Part shown: positions 15,491 to 24,206 of the stretch, in pieces
How positions within the stretch are numbered: the stretch's first letter is position 1
Layout of the letters: every line of letters starts with the position of its first letter
Origin: Anaerolineae bacterium
GTDB taxonomy: Bacteria > Chloroflexota > Anaerolineae > Aggregatilineales > Phototrophicaceae
Assembly: GCA_019912965.1 (NCBI GenBank)
Contig: JAIOHM010000159.1
Location: 119,650 to 153,335, forward strand
Direction: 5' to 3'
DNA length: 33,686 nucleotides
The notes under the pieces: generated by a model
Seen by the model: the letters and a program-made list of their open reading frames with translations, nothing else
What the model was told of the DNA's origin: nothing
The model's database searches: none
Position numbers and translations under genes: made by a program

Positions 15491-16283
15491 CGATTTTATC
15501 CAGATCGGGTTCAGGTGGTGGATAGGCTGGCCGCATATCTTTAAGTGCAGCTACAATTGCCCGTGTGATTACCAGATCACGATACCATTTAGCATTGGCA
15601 GGGATGATGTACCAAGGAGCATATTCAGTATTGCAACGTTCTAGAACTGATTCATATGCTTTCATGTAATCATTCCACTGTTGGCGTACAGGCAAATCAC
15701 CAGATGAAAACTTCCAATTTTTCTCTGGTGTATCCAGACGGGCTTGCAATCGTTTCTTTTGCTCATCTTTACTGATGTGCAAATAGAACTTAAGAATGCG
15801 TGTACCACTATCGGCGATCAACCGCTCAAAATGGTTAATGTGTTCGTATCGGTGTTTCCAGACTGACTCTGGAACAAGGTTGTTGACCCGTACTACCAGC
15901 ACATCTTCATAATGGCTGCGATTAAAAATACCAATATGGCCTTTTTGGGGTATATGTTGATGAACACGCCAGAGGAAATCATGCGCTAACTCTTCAGGGG
16001 TTGGCGCTTTGAAGGCCGCCACATGTACGCCCTGCGGATTGATACCCTCAAAAACCTTCTTGATTGCGCCGTCTTTGCCGCCTGTATCCATCGCTTGCAG
16101 CACAATCAGAAGCGACTGCTTGCCCTCTGCGTACAACCGCTCTTGAAACTCTTGCATTTCATCTTGCAAAACTTGTATCTCTTTTTGGGCAGATGATTTA
16201 TCCTCATTACCATGATAATCAGGATCGTAATCCTTCAGGTTAATTTTGCTGCCGGGCTTTGGTATCAGCACATAGTCACCCAT
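15477..16283 (-). CDS. ppk2: Polyphosphate kinase 2 family protein
   Basis: The 268-residue product starts at ATG with GAGGGA upstream. It has the PPK2 P-loop-kinase fold: Walker A region MDTGGKDGAIKK (about 65-76), Walker B-like FNRSHYEDVLVVRV (about 119-132), a WYIIPANAKWYRD motif and an Arg-rich lid (KKRLQARL...KNWKFS). PPK2 enzymes move phosphate between polyphosphate and nucleoside mono- or diphosphates in the cytosol; the single-domain length fits the short class that phosphorylates ADP and/or AMP from polyphosphate. It lies 12 bases after rqcH at the end of the heme/cytochrome/RQC run, so it is probably co-transcribed. Nucleotide preference needs biochemistry. Confidence 0.93.
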   Translation of the reverse strand: MGDYVLIPKPGSKINLKDYDPDYHGNEDKSSAQKEIQVLQDEMQEFQERLYAEGKQSLLIVLQAMDTGGKDGAIKKVFEGINPQGVHVAAFKAPTPEELAHDFLWRVHQHIPQKGHIGIFNRSHYEDVLVVRVNNLVPESVWKHRYEHINHFERLIADSGTRILKFYLHISKDEQKKRLQARLDTPEKNWKFSSGDLPVRQQWNDYMKAYESVLERCNTEYAPWYIIPANAKWYRDLVITRAIVAALKDMRPAYPPPEPDLDKIVIPD

Positions 16284-16295
16284 AAATCCCTCGAT

Positions 16296-18014
16296 CTAGT
16301 TCTCAAAATCGGCTTCACTGCGGGGAACAACAATAATCGGTTCTTCGTTACGGTATGTAACCATTCCCTGCCCCGCACCTTTGATTTTCTTGACGTACAT
16401 ACAGCGCGTCACATCCACCAACACCTTACCCTCAGTTCGTTTGGCACTGTAATAAGCAGCTATCATCGCGCCTTGCTCAATGGCAGACTGAGGAATTTTG
16501 CGCCCATCAAACTTAATGACTACATGTGCGCCAGGAACATCGCGGGTGTGCAGCCATAAATCCTGCCCACCGCCCTTGCCAAAAGTCACGAGTTCATTCT
16601 GTCGACTATTGCGCCCAACCCAGATGACGAATCCATCTTTCGTTACTACCTTTAGCGGAGCGCTTAGTCCACTACCTGCAATTCGTTTCTTCGGTTGACC
16701 ACGCCAATGCCCATTCGCCTGAAGCACCTGCTGCACCTCATCAATTTCTGGCCAGCTCATGGCAAATTCCAGATCAGTATTTAGCTGTTCCAGAAATGCG
16801 AGATCATGGCGGGTTTCTTTGACCAAACGCGGCACATCGTCTAATGCACGTTTGGCTTTGTCATAACGCCCAAAATAAGCCTGTGCATTTTCCAGCGCGG
16901 AAAGTGTTGGATCAAGTTTGATAACCAATTCGGGCTTGTCAGGGTCATACTGCGCTTTGAATTCAGACTGTCCCGGTTGGAGGGTATATTGATAGGCTAG
17001 AATCAATTCGCCGCTTTGTCGCAGGATTTCGCGCTCGGATTCATCGGTGAGCGACCTTTCCAATGAAGCTAATTTGGCACGCACTTTGGCAATTGCCTCT
17101 TTCAGTGCTTCACCAACCGGAATTTTAGCCGCATTGTAGGCATCCTCACCGACTGGCGCCCCATAATAACGGCTCATCGCCTCACTTACCGAGATAACAG
17201 AATGCCAACCAAGCATACTTTTTAGCGGGTAAACACTAAAAGCTTCAACCCCGCTATCCGTTTCGACAATCCCGGGCTGCCAATTGCGTTTCGCTAACCC
17301 ATCAACCACAGTTCGCAGGGCTTCAAGCAAACGATCAGGATCGGCATCAGTCGCTTTTTGATTAATCTCGCTACCCGCTCTAAAGATGATTTCTCTGGCT
17401 AAAAGCGGGCTGATACCCAATAAACGAGCCGAAAGCACTTGCTGCGTTTTCCGCTTGGGATCATCATTTTGCTCAAAAATCCCTTCCAGTTCTTCTATCA
17501 TCAACTTGGTGGGATCATACTTGCCAATCTGTGAGGGTGGTAGTTTATACTCATGTGCGGGCAAACTCAGACGGTGGCGATTTTCCTCCGGCCCAACTCG
17601 CCGCAGACAGTCCAGAATGATGCCATTTTGCACCAGCAGGATATTGCTGCGTCGCTCCATCGGCTCGACAATAATGCTAACTTCACCTTCTGGCCCTTGA
17701 ACATCAAACTGGATGATACGTTCCCAGAGTGGCTGGCTGATGTGTACCAGCACCCCGCCCTCAACATACCGTCGGAACAATAAACCCAATTGAGTCGGCT
17801 TGACTAGCCCACGTCGCAACTTTTCGTCCACTACATGGACACGGGGAGTCTGGTGGTCAGCACTTAAATACAAATAGCGCCGCTGACGGTCGGCGTAAAT
17901 TTCCATCCCAATCCCGGTACGGTCAACATCCAGCACATCCTGAATACGTCCCCCCGCCAGCGTATCCAAAAACTCGTCAACCAGCGCTGAAAGTGTAAAA
18001 GCATCCAGATACAT
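16296..18014 (-). CDS. rqcH: NFACT-family ribosome quality control factor RqcH
   Basis: The 572-residue product has the full RqcH/Rqc2 layout: NFACT-N (1-190), helix-hairpin-helix segment (about 195-260), long coiled coil (about 300-430) and NFACT-R (about 450-570, GGGQDLWLHTRDVPGAHVVI). RqcH binds stalled 50S subunits carrying peptidyl-tRNA and recruits tRNA-Ala to add C-terminal Ala tails that mark the chain for degradation. In Bacillus the key NFACT-N pair is D97/R98; here the aligned pair reads E98/R99 (LWERIIQF), a conservative change. Older annotations call the family fibronectin-binding protein FbpA. It sits two bases after the cytochrome c gene and 12 before PPK2. Confidence 0.92.
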   Translation of the reverse strand: MYLDAFTLSALVDEFLDTLAGGRIQDVLDVDRTGIGMEIYADRQRRYLYLSADHQTPRVHVVDEKLRRGLVKPTQLGLLFRRYVEGGVLVHISQPLWERIIQFDVQGPEGEVSIIVEPMERRSNILLVQNGIILDCLRRVGPEENRHRLSLPAHEYKLPPSQIGKYDPTKLMIEELEGIFEQNDDPKRKTQQVLSARLLGISPLLAREIIFRAGSEINQKATDADPDRLLEALRTVVDGLAKRNWQPGIVETDSGVEAFSVYPLKSMLGWHSVISVSEAMSRYYGAPVGEDAYNAAKIPVGEALKEAIAKVRAKLASLERSLTDESEREILRQSGELILAYQYTLQPGQSEFKAQYDPDKPELVIKLDPTLSALENAQAYFGRYDKAKRALDDVPRLVKETRHDLAFLEQLNTDLEFAMSWPEIDEVQQVLQANGHWRGQPKKRIAGSGLSAPLKVVTKDGFVIWVGRNSRQNELVTFGKGGGQDLWLHTRDVPGAHVVIKFDGRKIPQSAIEQGAMIAAYYSAKRTEGKVLVDVTRCMYVKKIKGAGQGMVTYRNEEPIIVVPRSEADFEN

Positions 18015-18016
18015 GG

Positions 18017-18499
18017 CTAATGAGCATCCGGCGTTAGCAAATAGGCGATAATATCGCCCAGTTCGGAGTCAGTCAGACGTTCAGGATAATTCTGTGGCAT
18101 AGCCGGATTGTAGTCTTCGACAATGTAAGCCATTGGATTGACAATTGATTCATAGATGTAAGCTGAGGCAATCAACGGTAGACGGCGCGAAACTGCCCGT
18201 TCAGCCATTCCCATAAAAGCAGGCGCGATATTGTTCTCAGCACCTAATCGATGACAGGCAATACACCCATACCCTTCCACAAGCTGTGCCCCCTTCGTTG
18301 GATCAGCATTTTCCAGAAGTGCTGACACCTCACTAACATACAGATCGGCTGTCAGCACTGGCGTAGCCTCGGCTTTAGCAACGATTTCAGTTTCAGTTGA
18401 TACAACAAACTCGATAACAAAAACCGCCGTCACTAGCAGAAAAAGCCCCAAAACCAAATAGATCGGCCAGCGCACAGATTGTGGAATTTTAGTTGTCAC
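18017..18499 (-). CDS. Membrane-anchored mono-heme cytochrome c
   Basis: The 160-residue product (GTG start, no clear ribosome site) has an N-terminal membrane helix (11-33) acting as anchor or uncleaved signal, then a cytochrome c domain with heme-binding CIACH (C79, C82, His83 ligand) and a likely axial Met134 in NPAMPQNYPERLTDSE, a class I pattern. It would sit on the outer face of the membrane and carry electrons, probably to the heme-A oxidase implied by the ctaB and ctaA genes just upstream in the same operon. It could instead be a detached cytochrome c domain of oxidase subunit II. No oxidase subunit gene is in the window. Confidence 0.9.
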   Translation of the reverse strand: MTTKIPQSVRWPIYLVLGLFLLVTAVFVIEFVVSTETEIVAKAEATPVLTADLYVSEVSALLENADPTKGAQLVEGYGCIACHRLGAENNIAPAFMGMAERAVSRRLPLIASAYIYESIVNPMAYIVEDYNPAMPQNYPERLTDSELGDIIAYLLTPDAH

Positions 18500-18526
18500 A
18501 GGATCACGTTCAGAATATTGAATGAA

Positions 18527-19420
18527 TTACAATACCCGGTCAAAGATCATCGCCAGGAATAGAAAAGCCAGATATGCTGTTGAGTATTTATACATGCGCC
18601 GCGCTGCTGCGCCATCTGCCTGTTGAATTAGGCTAACGGCCATGCGAACCAAGCCAACACCCAATGTAACTGCCGCCAAAAGATAGATACCACCTAATAC
18701 CTGGAATAACACAGGTAAAAGCGTAATCAGGAATAACTGAATTGAATACAGCAGAATTTGCATTCGGGTAGCAGGTTCGCCGCGCGCAACAGGCATCATC
18801 GGCACATTCGCCAGCGTATAATCTTTGTTGACTAACAGCGCCAGTGCCCAGCTATGCGGCGGCGTCCAATAGAATACGATAGCAAATAGAATGAATGCCT
18901 GAACAGAAAGTTCACCGGTTACCGCCGCCCAGCCAACCAGAACTGGCACAGCTCCGGCCCCGCCACCAATCAGGATATTGGCAACTGTATTGCGCTTCAG
19001 AATGAGGGTATACAAAATGACATAGTACAGGCCGCCAATAAGCGCCAACCCAGCCGTGAGCCAGTTCACCCAAATACCCAAAACCAGCACCGACCATGCT
19101 AACAAGCCTATCCCGAACAACAGAGCATTAACCGGAGCCACACGACCGGAAGGAATCGGACGACGTGCCGTGCGGGACATTTTAGCATCCATATCACGGT
19201 CAATATACTGGTTGATTGCACTCGCTCCAGCCGCCGCAAAAGCTCCACCAATGATCGTAGGTACAAGCATCGAAAGTTCAGGGACACCATCAGCAGCAAT
19301 CACCATCGCTGTTACAGTTGTAAACAACAGCAGCAAAACAATCCGCAGTTTAGTGAGTTCTAGGTAAGTGCGAAGCAGAGTGGCAAAATTTAGGTTAGGG
19401 TTTTGGATTGTGGATTCCAT
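18527..19420 (-). CDS. ctaB: Protoheme IX farnesyltransferase (heme O synthase)
   Basis: The 297-residue product is a UbiA-superfamily prenyltransferase with about nine membrane helices. It has the first Asp-rich motif NQYIDRDMDAKMSRTARRP (70-88), the substrate-binding N-x-x-x-D-x-x-x-D of the family, and the conserved loop WTPPHSWALA and KDYTLANVPMMPV that separates heme O synthases from other UbiA members. It converts heme B plus farnesyl diphosphate to heme O. The start overlaps the end of ctaA by 31 bases, consistent with coupled translation and a shared pathway. Length is normal. Confidence 0.96.
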   Translation of the reverse strand: MESTIQNPNLNFATLLRTYLELTKLRIVLLLLFTTVTAMVIAADGVPELSMLVPTIIGGAFAAAGASAINQYIDRDMDAKMSRTARRPIPSGRVAPVNALLFGIGLLAWSVLVLGIWVNWLTAGLALIGGLYYVILYTLILKRNTVANILIGGGAGAVPVLVGWAAVTGELSVQAFILFAIVFYWTPPHSWALALLVNKDYTLANVPMMPVARGEPATRMQILLYSIQLFLITLLPVLFQVLGGIYLLAAVTLGVGLVRMAVSLIQQADGAAARRMYKYSTAYLAFLFLAMIFDRVL

Positions 19421-20343
19421 GTTGTCTCAATTGAAGTCACTATGCGGCTGTTCAGCCACTCGATTGCTGAAAGGATTACCAGGGTTGCCCATGTCGCTGC
19501 TGCCAGCCCAACGTGTGCGGCACCCCAGATAGGTGCTGCCCCACTAAGAACAAACAATGCGCCAACGGCTGCTTGTGCCAGATAAGCAACCAATGCACCA
19601 AAAGTCAGTATTCGCGTTTGCTGATCTTTGCGATCACGTAAAACAAACCAGACCAGTACTAGCAGACTGATGCCAAAAGCCAATACAGCCAAACGATGAG
19701 TCATATGGACAATTGCCAATTGCCCCTGACTGAATGGAAAAATATCGCCGTTGCACAACGGCCAATCAATGCAAGCCAGTGTTGCACCACTGCCACGTAC
19801 CAGTGCGCCAGTTAGAATAATGACCAATGAGAGTGCTGCTGTGATATAAGTCAGCATTGTCACCGAGTCTGATTTACGTTGTTCATTCGGTTTATAAGCA
19901 GAAAACACAGCAGCAACCAAGAGGCTCCCTAGCAGGAGCATCGCAGTGCCCAGATGGAATGTAACCATTGTAGGTGGCAAATCGAGCACTACAACCAACG
20001 CCCCCAATCCGCTTTGAACCATAAACAAAACTGCCGCAATAACCGTTACCCCTAAAACAACTCGATCACTTTTCCGATAAGCACGAATGGCTACAACCAG
20101 AGTACCTATTCCCAAAAGCCCAATGAGAACAGCAAACAGACGGTGCAGCCATTCAATCCAAGCGGTCAAATTATCCAAAGGTGGAATGATTGTCCCATTA
20201 CACAACGGCCAGTGATTACCGCATCCTAACCCGGAGTCGGTAACACGGACAACTGCCCCAAAAACAATGAGTCCTAATGTCAACAAAGCTGTGGCGACAG
20301 CCAATCGCGTAAAAAGATGCGAGCGAGGTATCGATTGCTGCAT
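19390..20343 (-). CDS. ctaA: Heme A synthase
   Basis: The 317-residue product is the eight-helix CtaA/COX15 protein with two similar four-helix halves. The first half has the Cys pair C41/C48 (GCGNHWPLCNG) and E64-x-x-H67 (WIEWLHR), with H130 on helix 4; the second half has C191/C197 (ACIDWPLCNG), H216 (HMTHR) and H277. These are the heme ligands and the catalytic Glu of the Bacillus-type enzyme. It oxidises the C8 methyl of heme O to formyl, giving heme A for cytochrome oxidase. ATG start with GAGG upstream. Gene order here is small membrane protein, ctaA, ctaB, cytochrome c. Confidence 0.96.
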   Translation of the reverse strand: MQQSIPRSHLFTRLAVATALLTLGLIVFGAVVRVTDSGLGCGNHWPLCNGTIIPPLDNLTAWIEWLHRLFAVLIGLLGIGTLVVAIRAYRKSDRVVLGVTVIAAVLFMVQSGLGALVVVLDLPPTMVTFHLGTAMLLLGSLLVAAVFSAYKPNEQRKSDSVTMLTYITAALSLVIILTGALVRGSGATLACIDWPLCNGDIFPFSQGQLAIVHMTHRLAVLAFGISLLVLVWFVLRDRKDQQTRILTFGALVAYLAQAAVGALFVLSGAAPIWGAAHVGLAAATWATLVILSAIEWLNSRIVTSIETTWNPQSKTLT

Positions 20344-20375
20344 ACACTCAAACCTCTATATCATTCTGTGGTCAG

Positions 20376-20699
20376 TTAGCCTTCTTCAGCACTGACAGGA
20401 GCAGGTACTTTGGAAGCCTTACCAGCCTGTCCTGCACTTTTGACCTGCCAGTTCAAGAACCACATAATCACTGCTAGCGTCACAGCGATCCCAACCAGAT
20501 TAAACACAATGAAACCGATGAACAGGAACAACTGCTCAGCTTTCCAAGGCACCATCTCCAGCGCCGAAGCATCCGGGTTGCTTGTTTGTCGAACAAGACC
20601 GGGAATAATCGAGCCATCAGAAGACACAAGCTGGGACGTTAAGCCGCCACCAATGATAAGCACAACAATCACTGCGAAAACGATGATGAGCCGTTTCAC
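20376..20699 (-). CDS. Small two-helix membrane protein, first gene of heme A operon
   Basis: The 107-residue product starts at GTG with a full AGGAGG seven bases upstream, one of the best ribosome sites in the window. It has two membrane helices (about 3-22 and 58-85) with a roughly 35-residue loop between them and a short Lys-rich then acidic tail (QVKSAGQAGKASKVPAPVSA). No cofactor-binding motif is seen and I do not recognise the family. Being first in the heme A/cytochrome c operon suggests a role in respiratory complex assembly or as a small accessory subunit; this is inference from position only. Confidence 0.75.
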   Translation of the reverse strand: MKRLIIVFAVIVVLIIGGGLTSQLVSSDGSIIPGLVRQTSNPDASALEMVPWKAEQLFLFIGFIVFNLVGIAVTLAVIMWFLNWQVKSAGQAGKASKVPAPVSAEEG

Positions 20700-20736
20700 G
20701 AACTAACCTCCTGTTAATGCGGCTTAATGCCGAAAG

Positions 20737-20765
20737 ATTGTACTATTTCTCACAACCCGTCGCAA
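20737..20765 (-). promoter_or_regulatory. Internal promoter for heme A / cytochrome c / rqcH / ppk2 operon
   Basis: Minus strand TTGCGA (20765-20760), exactly 17 bases, then TACAAT (20742-20737). It lies between the histidine kinase stop and the GTG start at 20699, giving a leader of about 30 bases that holds the AGGAGG site. This is among the two best promoter matches in the window. Confidence 0.65.
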
Positions 20766-20768
20766 GAC

Positions 20769-21641
20769 TTATAGTTCATCCCCGGTCGAGTCGATATGAG
20801 GAGTCTCATCCCGGTTTTCCTGTATGTTATCATTGACAACATCTGGTTCTTCGCTGGCAAGTCCAACATGATGACGCATCCGACCATCCCGACCTTCCTC
20901 GCCAGGGTACTGCGGGGACTCAACCTGTCGGTCACGTCCCTCACTCATGCCAGTTTGTACTGGGAGCGTAAAGAAAAAAACCGAACCTTCGCCGGGGCTA
21001 CTTTGCATCCAGATGCGACCACGATGTTTTTGGATAATACCCTTCGTAATTGCCAGCCCTAACCCACTGCCCTCAATCCGCATGGCAACACTCTGACGCG
21101 CTCGAAAAAAACGTTCAAAAACATGGGGCTGATCTTCCGGGGAAATGCCCATCCCGGTATCCTGCACAGTCACTTTCACCGAGTCAGAATCCCGAACAAC
21201 CGTAATCGTCACAACCCCATTGTCATTGTTATATTTAATCGCGTTACTCAACAAATTATCAAGTACTTGCATCAAACGACGATTATCCGCCCGAACCGTC
21301 CCGACTCGATCATCCACATTTACATGAATAGTGATCGAACGCCTTTCAGCCGTTTCCCGTAGCAAATCAACAACTTCATGAATTAACGTATAGAGATTAA
21401 TGTCGTTCAGATCAAGTTGCATTCCCGCGTCAATCCACGAAATATCCAGCAACCGCGCCACCAGATGTTCCATGCGCTGTAACCCGGCCATAGCCCGATC
21501 AGCATAATGCTGCTGCTTATCATTCAATGGCCCCATTTGTTGGATCAGTTCAATGCACCCCCGTACAGAATTGATCGGCGTTTTTAAATCATGAGCAACG
21601 GTATTGAGCCACTCGGCTTTTGGATCGCTATAAATTGTCAT
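20769..21641 (-). CDS. Soluble sensorless histidine kinase
   Basis: The 290-residue product starts almost at the dimerisation helix: HisKA H-box HDLKTPINSV with H17 as the phosphoacceptor, then HATPase_c with N-box LLSNAIKYNND (about 130), G1 VQDTGMGIS, F-box FERFF and G2 GSGLGLAITKG. It has no membrane helix, PAS, GAF or HAMP segment, and a charged tail of about 60 residues (EGRDRQVESPQYPGEEGRDG) unlike known domains. It must therefore take its input from a partner or from the tail. No response regulator is adjacent. The ribosome site GAGGTG lies inside the end of the upstream gene, so translation is coupled to it. An upstream sensor domain on a separate polypeptide is possible. Confidence 0.88.
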   Translation of the reverse strand: MTIYSDPKAEWLNTVAHDLKTPINSVRGCIELIQQMGPLNDKQQHYADRAMAGLQRMEHLVARLLDISWIDAGMQLDLNDINLYTLIHEVVDLLRETAERRSITIHVNVDDRVGTVRADNRRLMQVLDNLLSNAIKYNNDNGVVTITVVRDSDSVKVTVQDTGMGISPEDQPHVFERFFRARQSVAMRIEGSGLGLAITKGIIQKHRGRIWMQSSPGEGSVFFFTLPVQTGMSEGRDRQVESPQYPGEEGRDGRMRHHVGLASEEPDVVNDNIQENRDETPHIDSTGDEL

Positions 21642-21647
21642 CGTTCA

Positions 21648-22547
21648 TTACACCTCGGCTGCACATAAAAGCCCCGGCAGCGTATTCAACGCATAGGCAA
21701 TTCGTGTGCCGTGCCATGTCAACAGTGAACCATCCACCAGTTTAATATTCCCACTCCGTGCAGCAGGCACATTCAGTCCTGCAAACAGCGTAATATGGGA
21801 GTCGGTGAACTCGAATGGTTCGCTCGGCAGTAAAATCATATTAGGCTGCGCCGCTTCAACTTCTTCCATAGTCACGCGCGGATAACGAGTATCCCTTCCA
21901 GCGACCTGTGCATCATCCACCGGATAGGCTTCCCCATTTCCCAGATCAGCCTTGAGTGGGTATTTACGGTCACGGTCGCCAAACACGTTCACTGCTCCAC
22001 AAACCCGCAGTAAATCATGAGCATAAGTATCCGCGTTAAACGTCATCAATGGATCAAGCCAGATTGGAACGAACACCCGGCAAACTTGATCTTCAACCCG
22101 CTTCTCACTGATGCGCCATACCCAGTCATACGTCTGTTCAATCAATCGTACACGCGGCACCATTTCGGGATGATCAAAAACATGCATAATATTCCACAGC
22201 AGGTTGAAACAGTCACCCACCGTTCGTGGAAAAGTAACCCATACCGCAATTCCCGCCGACTGTAAGGCCTGAACATCTTCTTTACGGTTTTCCTCTTGGT
22301 TGGCAATCACCAGATCAGGCTTCATTTCGATAATGCGTGCCACATCCGGGTTCTTTGTGCCACCAATACGCGGCAGCCGCGCAACACCTTCTGCTGGATA
22401 AACACAATAGTCTGTTACAGCAATCAGGCGATCATCCAAACTGAGATCAAATAACGACTCAGTGACACTTGGAACCAACGAAATCACTCGATGCGGAGGC
22501 GAAGAAACCGGCACATCCATATCAAAGACATAAGTCTTGTCGTCCAT
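21648..22547 (-). CDS. BtuF-like helical backbone metal receptor, no signal peptide
   Basis: I take ATG 22547, preceded by AAGGG five bases upstream; the frame stays open into purA but that part is not family sequence. The 299-residue product fits the periplasmic-binding-protein class III fold (Peripla_BP_2): VISLVPSVTESLFDLSLDDRL, IGGTKNPDVARIIEMKPDLV and the closing AYALNTLPG. This fold binds cobalamin, heme, siderophores or metal-chelates for ABC uptake. No signal peptide or lipobox is visible, so it is predicted cytosolic, unlike classical BtuF. It is eight bases after purA and six before the histidine kinase. Ligand unknown; it could feed a signal to the adjacent kinase. Confidence 0.82.
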   Translation of the reverse strand: MDDKTYVFDMDVPVSSPPHRVISLVPSVTESLFDLSLDDRLIAVTDYCVYPAEGVARLPRIGGTKNPDVARIIEMKPDLVIANQEENRKEDVQALQSAGIAVWVTFPRTVGDCFNLLWNIMHVFDHPEMVPRVRLIEQTYDWVWRISEKRVEDQVCRVFVPIWLDPLMTFNADTYAHDLLRVCGAVNVFGDRDRKYPLKADLGNGEAYPVDDAQVAGRDTRYPRVTMEEVEAAQPNMILLPSEPFEFTDSHITLFAGLNVPAARSGNIKLVDGSLLTWHGTRIAYALNTLPGLLCAAEV

Positions 22548-22555
22548 CTCTACCC

Positions 22556-23842
22556 TTAAAAATAGACCAGTTGCTCCCGTTCCGGCCCAACACTCACGGT
22601 ATGAACCGGAATATCGCAAAGTTCTGCGATACGTTGTATATAGCTGCAAGCAGCATCTGGTAAATCACTATTACGACGCGCACTGCTGATGTCCTTGCTC
22701 CAACCGGGAAAAGTTTCGTAAATTGGCTCCGCGCGTCCCAATTCGGCAATCGTACTCGGCGGATACTCGTACCGAACACCATCAATCATGTAGGCAACTG
22801 CAATTTTCAACTCTGGAAGTCCACTCAACACATCCAGTTTGGTCAATACCAACTCAGTAAATCCGTTCACAGCTACTGCATACCGTAACACTACTGCATC
22901 CAGCCACCCACAGCGGCGCGGACGTCCGGTTGTCGTTCCAAACTCATCCCAAAAATGTTCACCTGTACCACGCAGGCGTTCAGCAAGTTCGCCTTCCAAT
23001 TCGGTCGGCATTGGCCCGGAGCCCACTCGTGTACTGAAACACTTGGCAACTCCCAAAACTTTATCCACATAACGCGGCCCAAAACCTAACCCCGTCAGCG
23101 CACCGCCTGCTGTTGGTGATGAACTGGTGACGAATGGATAATCACCATGATCAATATCGAGCAAAGTGCCCTGTGCGCCCTCACACAGTATTCGTGCACC
23201 TGCTTTTAAGCGATCATTCAAGTATACCGTAGTATCACGCAGATAGGGCTGAAGACGCGCTGCTGCATCTAGATATTCAACCGTCACCTGCTTGGCATCC
23301 AGAGGTTGAGAACCCTGCTGCACCAGCGTCTTGTTCGCTTGTTCAATTGCGCTGTATAGGGCATCAGCAAAATCTTCAATGCTCATCATTTGTCCCGCGC
23401 GAATGCCCTGTCGTCCGGTTTTATCCATGTAAGCAGGGCCAATACCGCGCAAGGTTGTACCAATTGCCTGATCACCGCGCGATTTCTCGCTTGCAGTGTC
23501 CAGCGCAATATGAGCAGGCGTAATCAGATGTGCCTTCGTGCTAAGGATCAGACGCTCAGGAGAAATGTCCACACCCTGCGCTGCCAACCCATCCATCTCT
23601 TTGAGCAGATTAACTGGGTTGATGACCATACCATTGCCCAGCACACATGTTACATGAGGATGCAAAATTCCAGAGGGAACCAAATGCAGTTTAACAACAG
23701 AACTACCAACAACAACCGTATGACCGGCATTGTCGCCACCGGCAAATCGTCCCACCACATCAGCCTCAGCCGCTAACCAATCTGCTACCCGACCCTTTCC
23801 CTCATCACCCCACTGTGCGCCGATCAAAATTGTCGCAGGCAC
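22556..23842 (-). CDS. purA: Adenylosuccinate synthetase
   Basis: The 428-residue product is full length for PurA (bacterial range about 425-432). The GTP-binding loop GAQWGDEGKGR carries the catalytic D13, and His41 follows in GGDNAGHTVV; later motifs are SSPTAGGALTGLGFGPR and TGRPRRCGWLD. It joins IMP and aspartate using GTP, the first committed step to AMP. Start is GTG with AAGGA just upstream. Neighbours are the HIT gene (five bases upstream) and the BtuF-like gene (eight bases downstream), all tightly packed. The final enzymes of AMP synthesis are not nearby. Confidence 0.97.
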   Translation of the reverse strand: MPATILIGAQWGDEGKGRVADWLAAEADVVGRFAGGDNAGHTVVVGSSVVKLHLVPSGILHPHVTCVLGNGMVINPVNLLKEMDGLAAQGVDISPERLILSTKAHLITPAHIALDTASEKSRGDQAIGTTLRGIGPAYMDKTGRQGIRAGQMMSIEDFADALYSAIEQANKTLVQQGSQPLDAKQVTVEYLDAAARLQPYLRDTTVYLNDRLKAGARILCEGAQGTLLDIDHGDYPFVTSSSPTAGGALTGLGFGPRYVDKVLGVAKCFSTRVGSGPMPTELEGELAERLRGTGEHFWDEFGTTTGRPRRCGWLDAVVLRYAVAVNGFTELVLTKLDVLSGLPELKIAVAYMIDGVRYEYPPSTIAELGRAEPIYETFPGWSKDISSARRNSDLPDAACSYIQRIAELCDIPVHTVSVGPEREQLVYF

Positions 23843-23847
23843 TTTCC

Positions 23848-24204
23848 TTATTCCTCTCTATTGGCAAAGTCAGTTGGCTTCAATGGCTGTCCACAGATGA
23901 CATGCCAGTGTAGATGTTTTGAATCTTGATAATCCCCAATATTCGTGATGACCCGGCAAGCCCCATGATCTGTCACTACTTGAGCCGCAATCCGTTTGAT
24001 TATAGCGAATAATTCAAGCAATAGGAGATCATCATCGGATTCGAGGGCAATCAGTGAGGGTATGTGTCGCTTGGGGATAACAACAATATGCACCGGATAG
24101 TAAGGACGAGTGTGGTGGAATGCGAGAACATTTTCGGTTTCGATAACTTTTTGAACGAAGGTACACCCACTCAAAACTTCATCACAATAAAAATCATTTG
24201 CCAT
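23848..24204 (-). CDS. HIT-family nucleotide-binding protein
   Basis: The 118-residue product has the histidine triad HLHWHVI (about 98-104) in the Hint/HinT arrangement, with VIPKRHIPSL upstream and an N-terminal CDEVLSG that resembles the usual HinT start. HIT proteins hydrolyse AMP-lysine or AMP-NH2 type phosphoramidates or bind adenosine nucleotides in the cytosol. Neighbouring purA makes an adenine-nucleotide link plausible. Packed two bases after the S51-like gene and five before purA. Start is ATG. Confidence 0.93.
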   Translation of the reverse strand: MANDFYCDEVLSGCTFVQKVIETENVLAFHHTRPYYPVHIVVIPKRHIPSLIALESDDDLLLLELFAIIKRIAAQVVTDHGACRVITNIGDYQDSKHLHWHVICGQPLKPTDFANREE

Positions 24205-24206
24205 TA

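Noticed and set aside
19390..20343. Duplicated Cys-pair motif in CtaA as a fusion anomaly
   Set aside because: Two similar four-helix halves, each with a Cys pair, are the known architecture of Bacillus-type heme A synthase.
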